DNA of 59,603 bases from an uncultured Clostridia bacterium (GCA_945949385.1 CAMFEL010000001.1:1-59603), one strand, 5' to 3'. Positions 25,230 through 32,899 are shown, counted from the first letter of the stretch. Notes: a model not told the origin generated them from the sequence alone. Translations and numbers: made by a program.

Positions 25230-25778
25230 ATGATTCTGATAGTTGACAATACACAGCGAAAATTCCGCAAAAATATCAGAGGAGATATGCACCGCAAGGG
25301 AATACCCTGTGTACTCACCGATTCCTTAAGATGCGCAGAGTATATGCCGACGCGAGCCGTATTTGTAACGGAGGACTATCTGCTGAAGGACGCGCAGTAT
25401 ATTGCGGGCATATATTCCGTGCCGTATGTGCGCACCGTTTACCCCGAGGATGTCGAACAAACAGCCGAGGCAGTTTTCCGCGACGGAATAAGCAATGAAG
25501 CACCGCGCCTTGCGCACCGCCGTATAAGATATGACGGTCAGACCCTTTATTTCTGCGGAAAACCCATAGCACTGACAAGAACAGAAAAACTTGTCGTCAG
25601 CCTTTTGACTCTTTGCGAGGGATGGACGGATTCGGAGATTATAGCGGCATACTGTATGAGAAATCCCGATGACCTTAACAGTGTGGCAGTACATATCTGC
25701 AACACAAACGCAAAAGCGCGGCGGGCAACGGGGCAGGGACTTATTCTGTGCCGCCGCTTCTCCGGTTACAGCATATAA
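25230..25778 (+). CDS. Orphan response-regulator-like DNA-binding protein
   Basis: 182 residues. The first 90 or so look like a shortened receiver (MILIVDNTQRKFRKN with Asp6, then alternating strands and helices). There is no recognisable phospho-acceptor Asp (VFVTEDYLL at the expected strand) and no conserved Lys. The C-terminal 75 residues fit an OmpR/PhoB-type winged helix: LTRTEKLVVSLLTLCEG, then VHICNTNAKARRATGQ and a final FSGYSI hairpin in place of GYR. No histidine kinase is adjacent. Its activity may depend on level or a ligand and not phosphorylation (inference). A terminator follows immediately. Confidence 0.6.
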   Translation: MILIVDNTQRKFRKNIRGDMHRKGIPCVLTDSLRCAEYMPTRAVFVTEDYLLKDAQYIAGIYSVPYVRTVYPEDVEQTAEAVFRDGISNEAPRLAHRRIRYDGQTLYFCGKPIALTRTEKLVVSLLTLCEGWTDSEIIAAYCMRNPDDLNSVAVHICNTNAKARRATGQGLILCRRFSGYSI

Positions 25779-25781
25779 GCA

Positions 25782-25814
25782 AAAAGCAGACTTTGTACTT
25801 AAAAGTCTGCTTTT
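25782..25814. terminator. Bidirectional intrinsic terminator
   Basis: AAAAGCAGACTTT and AAAGTCTGCTTTT pair perfectly around a 7-base loop, between two converging genes. The right arm touches the manA stop codon. Confidence 0.85.
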
Positions 25815-26772
25815 AATTTTGCAGGGAAGCGGCGGCGGATACTATCTCGGCACCCCCGGTCAGAAACGTGTCTTCACAATAGGGCGGAAGACAGTAAGTA
25901 TCAGCGGCACAAACAGGATATTCCGTACCTTCACATATAAGCCTGGCACAGCCTCCGGTACACAGGAGCGCCGTGAAATCGGGAGACTTTTTGAAAACCG
26001 TCTCTCCCGTGTGCTTTATAACTCTGAAAAACTCACAGTCCGCAAGAAGCTCCCCGCCGCCTGAAGCCTTGCAAAAAGCACCGGCCGCGGCGGAAAAACG
26101 CTTTCCGTAAATCTCACTTTCCGAATACAGTCTTGCCGCCGCAAGTCCTTTTTCAATATGCAGCTGTCTTGTATGACCCTCTGCGTCAACTCTGCCGTAA
26201 TCGTATAAACGGTAAGTGGTATCGGAATTCTGCTGAATTTCAGCAAGCAGTATTCCGGCGCCGATAGAGTGTATCTGACCGGCAGGAATAAATACGGTGT
26301 CTCCCGGATATACAGGTACGAAGTTCAGTAAATCCTCAACAGAATTTCCGCCCTGCTTACAGCAATGTGCAAACTTTGCAAGACTCACTCCGTCCCGCAG
26401 TCCATAAACGATACGGGCATCGGGAACAGCGTCTATAATATACCATATCTCCGTTTTCGGCTCCGCTCCGTCCTCGTGATTTCCGGGATGTACCTGTACA
26501 GAAAGTGGGGAGGCGGAGTCGATAAATTTTATCAAAAGAGGGAAGCGGCTCTTGCCGTACAGAGATTCAAGGTACCGACCGAAGCACATTCCGGTAAAAG
26601 TGCCGTTTTCAATAATGCTTTCTCCCTCACTGCGCGCCGAAAGCTCCCAGGACTCGGCAATACGGTCAAAGGGAGCTTTCTTGTTGTATATTCTTTTCAG
26701 CTTGTCACCGCCCCATACGGCAGTATGCGCGGCGGGAATCATTTTCATAGGATATAGACTTACGTTTTCCAT
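25813..26772 (-). CDS. manA: Mannose-6-phosphate isomerase, class I
   Basis: 319 residues, the short bacterial type I enzyme. Zinc ligands are visible in SVQVHPGN (Gln, His), EPKTEIWYII (Glu) and IPAGQIHSIGAG (His). AVWGGDKLKRIYNK at the N-terminus and NSDTTYRLYDYGR also match. It interconverts mannose 6-phosphate and fructose 6-phosphate for mannose use or GDP-mannose synthesis. It starts 24 bp after the CorC-type gene ends on the same strand, so they may share a transcript. No strong ribosome site precedes the ATG. Confidence 0.93.
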   Translation of the reverse strand: MENVSLYPMKMIPAAHTAVWGGDKLKRIYNKKAPFDRIAESWELSARSEGESIIENGTFTGMCFGRYLESLYGKSRFPLLIKFIDSASPLSVQVHPGNHEDGAEPKTEIWYIIDAVPDARIVYGLRDGVSLAKFAHCCKQGGNSVEDLLNFVPVYPGDTVFIPAGQIHSIGAGILLAEIQQNSDTTYRLYDYGRVDAEGHTRQLHIEKGLAAARLYSESEIYGKRFSAAAGAFCKASGGGELLADCEFFRVIKHTGETVFKKSPDFTALLCTGGCARLICEGTEYPVCAADTYCLPPYCEDTFLTGGAEIVSAAASLQN

Positions 26773-26796
26773 ATGAAGTATATGTATCTTCTGCTT

Positions 26797-28083
26797 TTAT
26801 TCCTCGTGCTCTTCGTCAGACTCAAGCTTTTTAATAATGACTTCCTTTACCATTTTCTCGTCGCATTTGGTAACGGTAACTTCAAGGATATTATTGTATA
26901 TAAAGGACTGTCCCTCGTCGGGAATACCTTCAAAATGTTTCTGTATCCAGCCGTTTACGGTAAGAGGTCTGTCGCTGTCGTCATCATCGTATTTCAGATC
27001 AAAATAGTCGAACATATCGTCGAGAGCCGCAGAGCAATCAACTGTAAGAGAGCCGTCCTCGGCGGGGATCATCAGTGTTTCCACCTCGTCGTGCTCATCG
27101 TACACATCTCCGATAAGCTCCTCTATTATGTCCTCCATGGTAACGATACCCATAAGTCCGCCGAACTCGTCTATAACAAACGCCATATGGCATTTTTCGT
27201 TCTGCAGATCTCTCAGAAGATCGTCAACCTTGTGATGCTTTGATACAAACAAAGGCTTCTGATAATATTTGCTGAAATCGTTTTTTCCGGTGTTGTAAGC
27301 GTAGAAAAAGTCTTTCTCATGCAGAACACCTTTTATATCGTCAATGCTGTCTCCAATGACCGGAAGCCGTGAAAAACCGGTCTCAAAAAACATCATCATT
27401 ATTTCTCTGGGGTCGGTGCCGTCCGTAACGGCAACAATGTCAATTCGCGGGGTAAGCACCTCACCGGCGGTAAGATCGCTGAATTCTATGGCGCTTCGTA
27501 TAAGCTCGCTTTCATCCTCGTCAAGACCGCCGTCGTGCTCGGCCTCGTCTACCATAGTTATAAGCTCATCCTCCGTGGTAGCCTCTCTGTCACCGGACTT
27601 GAAGACACGGTTTAAGAGCTTTTTCCAAGCGCTGAAAATTACGGTAATCGGGTACAGTATCGTAATCAGAAATGTAACAATACCGTGGGTGGACAAAACA
27701 TAACTGTCGGCGTGATCTTTTGCAATTGCCTTGGGTGATATTTCGCTGAAAATCAGCACGACTACCGTAACAATCACCGTTGATATGGCGGCAATCGCGT
27801 CATCATTCAGATAGCTGTGCAAAATCTTTACAAAGAACAGTGTACTGATTGTGGTAAGAGCGATATTAGCAATGTTGTTGCCCACGAGAATGGCGGTTAT
27901 CAGCTTATCGAATTTGTCGTCAAGCTTCATAACCGACGCGGCAGCTTTGTTGCCCGATGCGGCAAGACTCTTGATCTTTATGCGGTTAAAAGAGGTATAT
28001 GCCGTTTCGGTAGCTGAGAAAAACGCGGAAAGTGCGCAGAGTAAAATCATAGCAAGCAGCATAAATATACTGTCGCTGTCCAT
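26797..28083 (-). CDS. CNNM/CorC (HlyC) family membrane protein
   Basis: 428 residues. The CNNM (DUF21) domain at 1-180 has about four hydrophobic segments, including ALSAFFSATETAYTSFNRIK and VGNNIANIALTTIST. Two CBS motifs follow (EVLTPRIDIVAVTDG and KPLFVSKHHKVDDLLRDLQNEKCHMAFVIDEFGG), then a CorC_HlyC transporter-associated domain to the end (VNGWIQKHFEGIP). Relatives are linked to magnesium export or Mg/Co resistance, although many are annotated hemolysin. ATG follows GAAAGGATTAACG. The promoter at 28133-28160 overlaps an inverted repeat. Confidence 0.92.
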   Translation of the reverse strand: MDSDSIFMLLAMILLCALSAFFSATETAYTSFNRIKIKSLAASGNKAAASVMKLDDKFDKLITAILVGNNIANIALTTISTLFFVKILHSYLNDDAIAAISTVIVTVVVLIFSEISPKAIAKDHADSYVLSTHGIVTFLITILYPITVIFSAWKKLLNRVFKSGDREATTEDELITMVDEAEHDGGLDEDESELIRSAIEFSDLTAGEVLTPRIDIVAVTDGTDPREIMMMFFETGFSRLPVIGDSIDDIKGVLHEKDFFYAYNTGKNDFSKYYQKPLFVSKHHKVDDLLRDLQNEKCHMAFVIDEFGGLMGIVTMEDIIEELIGDVYDEHDEVETLMIPAEDGSLTVDCSAALDDMFDYFDLKYDDDDSDRPLTVNGWIQKHFEGIPDEGQSFIYNNILEVTVTKCDEKMVKEVIIKKLESDEEHEE

Positions 28084-28132
28084 AAAATCGTTAATCCTTT
28101 CAAACTAAAGTATTAAAAGTATATCAGAGTAT

Positions 28133-28160
28133 ATTATAACAGGTTACGGAAATTTGTCAA
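28133..28160 (-). promoter_or_regulatory. Promoter of the CorC-type gene
   Basis: Minus strand TTGACA (complement of 28155-28160), 16-bp spacer, TATAAT (complement of 28133-28138), 50 bp before the start codon. The -35 lies inside the nested inverted repeat at 28146-28190. Confidence 0.75.
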
Positions 28161-28190
28161 TAATTATTGAGAATTATTATGTATTTCCGT
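28146..28190. repeat. Nested inverted repeat over the CorC-type promoter
   Basis: Outer arms ACGGAAAT (28146-28153) and ATTTCCGT (28183-28190), and inner arms AATAATT (28159-28165) and AATTATT (28172-28178), share one centre. The left half contains the -35 of the minus-strand promoter, so a repressor site is plausible; the identity of the regulator is unknown. Confidence 0.6.
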
Positions 28191-28203
28191 CATATAACAA
28201 AAT

Positions 28204-28233
28204 CGCCCCGTAAATCATATGACTTACAGGGCG
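28204..28233 (-). terminator. Intrinsic terminator after the ROK-derived regulator
   Basis: CGCCC-GTAA pairs with TTAC-GGGCG with a single central mismatch on each side, followed on the minus strand by ATTTTGTT. It lies seven bases after the regulator stop codon. Confidence 0.65.
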
Positions 28234-28240
28234 TATATTG

Positions 28241-29266
28241 TCATCCGTTCAGCATTTTATCCCTGAACCAACTGTCACGAAGCTCTTGAGCCGCTGCGGC
28301 AGCCGCACCGTCTCTTATTCTTTCGCAGCGCACCTCCGGAGGTATCACTCCCAGCTTCATACAGTATTCATCGAAAATTGCGCAAGTCACATCTCTCACG
28401 GCATCAAGGTGCTTCGGCTTGTCACCCGACAGCAATATCAGATCGCAGGGAACGCAAAGCACGGAAATGCACAGATATTCCGCCAAGGTTTCGCAGAACA
28501 GTTCCGGGTCGGCTGCAGTCATCGTCATATCGTTAAGACTCATGCTGCTGTTATTTCCGACAAAGAGTCCGGCGTTTGAAAACTGACTGTTTCCGGAAGT
28601 GCCGGCACCGTTATATACAGCTTTAATATCTCCCGTATTTATATAAACGCAGAACACATTCTTATCGGCAGCCAAAGCCTGAGCGCGGCGGGCATGATAA
28701 TCTCTGGTAATGCCCCAGACGGGGCGGCAGAGAAAGGCGCTGTCTCCTTCAAGCAGTCTGGGCGGAGCATTGGTTTCACCGATATCCTGTCCGGCAGCGG
28801 CGCTTATACTCTGATAAGTCGCGGCGGGTACAAGAACCGCAGTTCCGCAGCACCTGTCGATTCTGCGTCTTTCCTTTGCAAAAGCGGCGGCACGCCTTAC
28901 AAAACCGTTGAACTCATCGTCAACGAAAATGTTTCCTCTCAGCGCATACTGCATAACATCAATAGTCCTGAGAGAAAGATCGATCATATAAAAAGAGTAG
29001 CCTCGCTCTCCAATAATATAAATCGCCGTCCAAAGCTCCGGGGAAACGGTCACCGTACGGGAGCGACGCCCGTGACGGGGATCGGCGGACATACTTTGCT
29101 TCAGTATTTTCAAAGCCACAAGAGCGTCCACCGCCTTGCCGACTGTCATAACGCTTAGCCCGCACTTTTCCGCAATTTCGGCGCGAGTAAGATTTGAACC
29201 GGACACAGCGGATCTGAAAACCTCCAGCACCGAGTCCTGTTTCAGGTTGCTGAACTCCTGTTTCAT
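28241..29266 (-). CDS. ROK-derived winged-helix transcriptional regulator
   Basis: 341 residues. An N-terminal winged helix (about 1-70: SNLTRAEIAEKCGLSVMTVGKAVDALVALKIL, then DPRHGRRSRTVTV as the wing) is like NagC/XylR repressors. The remainder follows ROK fold order (IGERGYSFYMIDLSLRTID, FCVYINTGDIKAVYNG), but the ROK kinase catalytic Asp motif and the CxCGxxGC zinc motif are not present. It should therefore bind DNA in response to a small molecule, without sugar-kinase activity. Target genes are not evident locally. ATG follows CGGAGGCGC. Confidence 0.72.
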   Translation of the reverse strand: MKQEFSNLKQDSVLEVFRSAVSGSNLTRAEIAEKCGLSVMTVGKAVDALVALKILKQSMSADPRHGRRSRTVTVSPELWTAIYIIGERGYSFYMIDLSLRTIDVMQYALRGNIFVDDEFNGFVRRAAAFAKERRRIDRCCGTAVLVPAATYQSISAAAGQDIGETNAPPRLLEGDSAFLCRPVWGITRDYHARRAQALAADKNVFCVYINTGDIKAVYNGAGTSGNSQFSNAGLFVGNNSSMSLNDMTMTAADPELFCETLAEYLCISVLCVPCDLILLSGDKPKHLDAVRDVTCAIFDEYCMKLGVIPPEVRCERIRDGAAAAAAQELRDSWFRDKMLNG

Positions 29267-29298
29267 AATGCGCCTCCGTTCTGCGGTATTTCACAATT

Positions 29299-29327
29299 AT
29301 CATACATCAGCGCAGGGAAATTGTCAA
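29299..29327 (-). promoter_or_regulatory. Promoter of the ROK-derived regulator
   Basis: Minus strand TTGACA (complement of 29322-29327), 17-bp spacer, TATGAT (complement of 29299-29304), 32 bp before the ATG. Confidence 0.7.
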
Positions 29328-29460
29328 GCAACTCATAATAATGTTCTAATAATTAAAATGATTTAGATTTTAAAAATCGGCGTTTATTACAAATTTCCGC
29401 CATCATTTTCAGTCAATGTCAAAAAATATTCATATTTTTGATTTTCACGTCCAAATCTTA

Positions 29461-29489
29461 TTGACAAAACAGTTAGACAAATGTATAAT
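29461..29489 (+). promoter_or_regulatory. Perfect sigma-A promoter of the BlaI-like operon
   Basis: TTGACA (29461-29466), 17-bp spacer, TATAAT (29484-29489), matching the consensus at all twelve positions. It lies in the 297-bp gap between the divergent regulator genes. The rest of the gap is AT-rich, with an imperfect dyad (TCAAAAAATAT / ATATTTTTGA) at 29419-29441 and nothing coding. BlaI proteins repress from sites over such promoters, so autoregulation is likely (inference). Confidence 0.85.
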
Positions 29490-29563
29490 GATAATTACCG
29501 CAAGAAAAACGCGCATTTATATTATGCGTTTGCATAAAACAGAAGCATATCAGGAGAATCCAG

Positions 29564-29974
29564 ATGGCAAAAACAAAAGAAGCTGCGAAAGCGGCGGAGA
29601 TCAACTATACTAAAAAGCTGCCGGACGCAGAGTATGATGTCATGGCGGCTATTTGGGACGCCGAACCTCCCGTCAACACCGCATATCTTATGGAAGCGGT
29701 GGGGCGTGAGAAGGGCTGGAAAGCCCCCACGCTCATTTCTTTTCTTGTACGCCTTGAGGATCGCGGGTTTATAGTATCGGAAAAGAAGGGAAAAGAGAGA
29801 TACTATTCTCCCGAAGCAGATCGTTCAAAATATATGCAGGCTGTTACCACCGAGTTTGTTGACCACTATCACGGCGGCTCTTTTGTGCACCTTATGGATA
29901 CTCTGTTCTGTGACAAAAGCCTGTCCGAAAAGGATATTGACGAGCTTTTGGCATGGCTTAAAACAAAATACTGA
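29564..29974 (+). CDS. BlaI/MecI/CopY family transcriptional repressor
   Basis: 136 residues. An N-terminal winged helix spans about residues 17-85: LPDAEYDVMAAIWDAEPPVNTAYLM is the family start (helix 1 with WD), KAPTLISFLVRLEDRGFI the recognition helix region, and KKGKERYYSP the wing. The C-terminal helices (FVDHYHGGSFVHLMDTLF and LSEKDIDELLAWL) form the dimerisation part. BlaR1/MecR1 sensors cleave such repressors in beta-lactam systems. None is present here, nor is a beta-lactamase or copper gene. The next frame starts five bases after the stop. ATG follows CAGGAGAATCC. Confidence 0.88.
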   Translation: MAKTKEAAKAAEINYTKKLPDAEYDVMAAIWDAEPPVNTAYLMEAVGREKGWKAPTLISFLVRLEDRGFIVSEKKGKERYYSPEADRSKYMQAVTTEFVDHYHGGSFVHLMDTLFCDKSLSEKDIDELLAWLKTKY

Positions 29975-29978
29975 TTAT

Positions 29979-30716
29979 ATGATCGACAACGGGCGGCTGC
30001 GCCGCATATCCGAAGAATGCGTATATTCCCACGGCAGATATAATATAGGTACATACAGAGAAAGAAGTCAGCACCTGGTGCTGAAAAAATATTTTGAAGA
30101 AAATGCCGAGCTTCACGAAGTTCCCGTGGGGGGATATATAGCGGATATAAAAAAAGGCAACGACATAACCGAAATACAGACCTCCGGCTTTGGCTCTTTG
30201 CGCCGTAAGCTGGAGGCTTTTTCGGCACTTGACTATTCTGTAACGGTTGTATATCCCTCTCCCGTCCGTCAGAGGATAGTTTGGGTAGATCCCGACACGG
30301 GAGAACGGACCCAGGGCAGGCTGATAAACCGCCCCAAGGCCGTATATAAGCTGCTTCCGGAGCTTTTGTATATTTCAGACTTTTTCGGCAATGAGAAAAT
30401 ATGCGTACGTGCCGTCCTTCTGTGCTCCGAAAGCGTGAGACTTCTTGACGGTTTCGGAGATGACAGAAAAAGCCACGCCACCAAGCTTGACACCGTACCT
30501 GTTGAGATCCTTGACATTACAGATATAAGAGACGCAGATGCTCTGCGCGCCCTTTTGCCGTTTAATAAAGGGCAAAATCTGAAAAGCGGGGATATATCAA
30601 AGCTTTTAAGCCTGAGCCGCCGAAATCTGTGGGCGGCGCTGAAGCTGCTTGTAAAGCTTGAGATACTTATACCGTCGGCAAAAGAAGGGAACAGTATCGT
30701 CTACACCGTGACATAA
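29979..30716 (+). CDS. Predicted PD-(D/E)xK-fold/winged-helix protein, unknown function
   Basis: 245 residues from ATG 29979, four bases after the BlaI-like stop, with no separate ribosome site (coupled translation). The first 120 residues show a conserved helix (SQHLVLKKYFEENAELHEVPV) and then GGYIADIKKGNDITEIQTSGF. That gives Asp56-x8-Glu65-x-Gln67, the spacing of a PD-(D/E)xK nuclease core with Gln for Lys. KLEAFSALDYSVTVVYPSP and IVWVDPDTGE follow. The last 60 residues resemble a winged helix (DISKLLSLSRRNLWAALKLLVKLEIL). I recall relatives as unannotated Firmicutes proteins. Nuclease activity is inference only. It converges with spoVFB at a strong terminator. Confidence 0.6.
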   Translation: MIDNGRLRRISEECVYSHGRYNIGTYRERSQHLVLKKYFEENAELHEVPVGGYIADIKKGNDITEIQTSGFGSLRRKLEAFSALDYSVTVVYPSPVRQRIVWVDPDTGERTQGRLINRPKAVYKLLPELLYISDFFGNEKICVRAVLLCSESVRLLDGFGDDRKSHATKLDTVPVEILDITDIRDADALRALLPFNKGQNLKSGDISKLLSLSRRNLWAALKLLVKLEILIPSAKEGNSIVYTVT

Positions 30717-30732
30717 TAATCACAAAAGTAAT

Positions 30733-30769
30733 AGGGTATGCCGTATAAAGTTAGGCATACCCTGTTTTT
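30733..30769. terminator. Intrinsic terminator between converging genes
   Basis: AGGGTATGCC (30733-30742) pairs perfectly with GGCATACCCT (30754-30763), followed by GTTTTTG on the plus strand. Confidence 0.85.
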
Positions 30770-30773
30770 GTGC

Positions 30774-31334
30774 TTATAAAAACAAAGGACGCAGCTGCAT
30801 GCCCGATAGCATTTTTTCGTATGCTTCACCGAGACATTCAAAATCGGCAACAAGGGAATGAGGCTTTTTAAGCGGCTCATCCTGGTGCATAGGTGCGAAA
30901 TATATATTTTTTCTGTTAAGCAGCGTACCGATATTTCCCAGATTTGCCGCCATCGCGTCATTGCTTGCAAGAGCAATAAGCAGCGGCCTGTTGCATCTCA
31001 GATGAGCCTTTGCGCTCATGGTAACCGCCGTGTCGGTGATACCGGACGCAAGCTTTGCAAGAGTGTTTCCTGTGCAGGGAGCTATAATAAGCGCGTCAAG
31101 CGGCTGCGCGGGACCGAATTTTTCAGCTTCCGTTATGGTGTGAACACAGCTTCGCGCACATATTTCCTCGATCTTTTCAACCGTCTCCGACGCTTTTCCG
31201 AAGCGCGTATCGGTAAAAAAAACATTTTCGCTGACAATGGGAATAATGTCCGCGCCGCTGTCCCGAAGCCTTTTCAAAGCCTCGATGGAGCGGCTGTGTG
31301 TGCAGTAGGAGCCTGTAATAGCGTATCCTATCAC
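30774..31334 (-). CDS. spoVFB: Dipicolinate synthase subunit B
   Basis: 186 residues, flavoprotein (UbiX/DpaB-like) fold: MIGYAITGSYCTHSRSIEAL at the start, LIIAPCTGNTLAKLASGITDTAVTMSAKAHLR and PLLIALASNDAMAANLGNIGTLL. With SpoVFA it makes pyridine-2,6-dicarboxylate from 4-hydroxy-tetrahydrodipicolinate in the mother cell; dipicolinate then fills the spore core. Start codon GTG (complement of 31332-31334) overlaps the spoVFA TGA by four bases, so the subunits are coupled. No spoVA or asd gene follows; the operon here is only two genes. Confidence 0.95.
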   Translation of the reverse strand: MIGYAITGSYCTHSRSIEALKRLRDSGADIIPIVSENVFFTDTRFGKASETVEKIEEICARSCVHTITEAEKFGPAQPLDALIIAPCTGNTLAKLASGITDTAVTMSAKAHLRCNRPLLIALASNDAMAANLGNIGTLLNRKNIYFAPMHQDEPLKKPHSLVADFECLGEAYEKMLSGMQLRPLFL

Positions 31335-32218
31335 TTTGTATCGCCTCGCTCCCCGTTTTCGGCAAGCATTCCACCGACGGTTCTGTATATAATACGTCCG
31401 GCAGTTTCCGGAAAATATTTCCCCGGCAGCGACAGGGCGGTTATGAGCCTGTCACCCAGCATACTTCTTGCCTCATCCGTAAAGCCGCCCGGCGCGGACG
31501 CAAGATCCACAAATACAGTGTTTCCCGCGGCTGCCGCGCACTCATCGTGTACGATCTGGCAGGGAACAGTGTTAAAGCAAACACTGCATTCCTCCGGCGA
31601 GTCAAGCCATGCGGAAAGCTCAACGCTTTTCATACCGTCGCTTTCTGCCGCCGCACGGGCAGAAACACTTCTTGCAGCCACGGTCACACGGGCACCCAGA
31701 GCGTGCACACGCATTGACAAAGCTCTGCCTATGCGCCCGTAGCCCAAAACCGCGATCTTTGAATTCCACAGAGTTTTACTGAGTCGGTTCATTGCAATAC
31801 TTACAGCGGCTTCCGCAGTGGGAACGGCGTTCATAAGGCTGAATTCCTCACGCAGGGAATAGTCGCACACTTCGTGGTTGTATTCCGCCGCCACACGCTT
31901 TACAATGTCGGCAAATTTGCCGCCGAAAATTTTCGTATCAGGCTGAACAGCCTTAAAAATGTACTCACAGTCAACGCAGCCGCGCTCCTCTCCTGCGCAA
32001 ATCAGCTTTCCGCTGCTTGTAAAAGCAGGGATGGGAAGAATCAGCGCCTCTGCGCCGTCACAGTTCTGACGCAGTTCCCGTATACGCGTCACTCCGTCAC
32101 TATCCGCCGTCTCACCCCTCCAAACTCGGCAGTCAAAGCCGTCGGCGGCAAAAAAAGACGCGCAGTAGATCAGCCGCCTGTCACCTCCGCAAAAAATCAG
32201 CTTTCTTTTTTTGTCCAT
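31331..32218 (-). CDS. spoVFA: Dipicolinate synthase subunit A
   Basis: 295 residues. N-terminal DpaA domain (LIFCGGDRRLIYCASFFAADGFDC and ALILPIPAFTSSGKL), then a Rossmann NAD(P)-binding domain with VLGYGRIGRALSMRVHALGARVTVAAR near residue 155. It is the dehydrogenase partner of SpoVFB. In B. subtilis the operon is read by sigma-K. On the minus strand a CATATAATG at 32269-32277 preceded by AC 15 bases upstream is a partial sigma-K match (consensus CATANNNTA) and is only a weak candidate. Start ATG follows TTGAAAGGCACGG. Confidence 0.94.
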   Translation of the reverse strand: MDKKRKLIFCGGDRRLIYCASFFAADGFDCRVWRGETADSDGVTRIRELRQNCDGAEALILPIPAFTSSGKLICAGEERGCVDCEYIFKAVQPDTKIFGGKFADIVKRVAAEYNHEVCDYSLREEFSLMNAVPTAEAAVSIAMNRLSKTLWNSKIAVLGYGRIGRALSMRVHALGARVTVAARSVSARAAAESDGMKSVELSAWLDSPEECSVCFNTVPCQIVHDECAAAAGNTVFVDLASAPGGFTDEARSMLGDRLITALSLPGKYFPETAGRIIYRTVGGMLAENGERGDTK

Positions 32219-32299
32219 AAATTTACCGTGCCTTTCAATACCAAAGCCGTGCTGCGATCATTTCAGTACATTATATGAGAATACTTCTTCGGGTGATTG

Positions 32300-32322
32300 T
32301 TTGACGGAGAAAAAACGTCAAA
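32300..32322. repeat. Short dyad between spoVFA and spoIIID
   Basis: TTTGACG (32300-32306) and CGTCAAA (32316-32322), perfect 7-bp arms with 9 bp between, in the 197-bp divergent intergenic space. It could be a regulator site for either sporulation gene; no assignment possible. Confidence 0.4.
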
Positions 32323-32415
32323 GCTTACAATGTTATGCAAGCTGAAACAATTGCAATTCATACCTTTGGCAAACACTTCATATATTCTAACGAAGTAACG
32401 ATACCGGGGTATGAT

Positions 32416-32727
32416 ATGTCACGAATTTACAAAAGCACTTCAAAATACGGGAATGACGGCGACAATAAAGAAAGATGTGTAATACTCGGCGAATACATAA
32501 TAGAAACCAATTCAACGGTAAGAGAGACAGCCTCAAGATTCGGCATAAGCAAGTCAACTGTACATAAGGATGTAACGGAAAAGCTTATGCGCACAGACAG
32601 ACAGCTATACGGAAAAGTGAAAAAGGTGCTTTCAAAAAACAAAGCTGAACGGCATTTGCGCGGCGGCAGAGCTACCAAGCTTAAATATTCGGCGCTGAGA
32701 GAACAGTATCTGAAAGAGTCCAAATAA
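32416..32727 (+). CDS. spoIIID: Sporulation transcriptional regulator SpoIIID
   Basis: 103 residues. The helix-turn-helix VRETASRFGISKSTVHKDVTEKL and the basic C-terminal HLRGGRATKLKYSALREQYL are the SpoIIID signatures (compare SKSTVHKDLTERL and HLRGGEATKLKY of B. subtilis). It activates and represses mother-cell genes between sigma-E and sigma-K stages. The ATG at 32416 is chosen: GGGGT lies six bases upstream, and the N-terminus then matches family length. An in-frame ATG at 32335 would add 27 residues unlike the family. The residues before GEYIIET are longer than in Bacillus by about ten. Confidence 0.92.
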   Translation: MSRIYKSTSKYGNDGDNKERCVILGEYIIETNSTVRETASRFGISKSTVHKDVTEKLMRTDRQLYGKVKKVLSKNKAERHLRGGRATKLKYSALREQYLKESK

Positions 32728-32740
32728 AACACAAACTTGC

Positions 32741-32774
32741 GCAAAAAGCGGACGGGGAACCGTTCGCTTTTTGC
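32741..32774 (+). terminator. Intrinsic terminator after spoIIID
   Basis: GCAAAAAGCGGACGG pairs with CCGTTCGCTTTTTGC (one G-T pair) around GGAA. Fifteen-base-pair stem, 13 bases after the stop codon. Confidence 0.85.
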
Positions 32775-32783
32775 TTTGAGCGC

Positions 32784-32812
32784 TTGACAGTAATGGCTGT
32801 TTTTGCTATACT
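32784..32812 (+). promoter_or_regulatory. Sigma-A promoter of coaX
   Basis: TTGACA (32784-32789), 17-bp spacer, TATACT (32807-32812). It leaves a leader of about 200 nt before the coaX ATG, containing the large inverted repeat at 32866-32899. Confidence 0.75.
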
Positions 32813-32865
32813 TTACTTGTTGCAGGTTGTTGAGCAGTTGATTTTTTTCGCCCGCTCCCATAGGG

Positions 32866-32899
32866 TCAATTATACAAAATGCAAATTTTGTATAATTGA
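32866..32899. repeat. Perfect 15-bp inverted repeat in the coaX leader; core motif recurs downstream
   Basis: Left arm TCAATTATACAAAAT (32866-32880), loop GCAA, right arm its exact complement (32885-32899). Flanking TTTTTCGC and GCGAAAA could extend the hairpin with an internal bulge. The same 15-mer occurs once more at 33825-33839 just after coaX, and ACTCAATTATACA recurs at 34730-34742 just upstream of the flavodoxin-like gene. In RNA the repeat forms a strong AT-rich hairpin without a U-tract; in DNA it is an operator-like palindrome. Which applies is unknown. Confidence 0.7.

Noticed and set aside
29564..30716. Beta-lactam resistance locus
   Set aside because: Only the BlaI-like repressor is present; no BlaR1/MecR1 sensor or beta-lactamase is encoded nearby.
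32866..32899. A MITE or transposon end
   Set aside because: No target-site duplication, no transposase and no long conserved interior; the copies downstream are short single arms.
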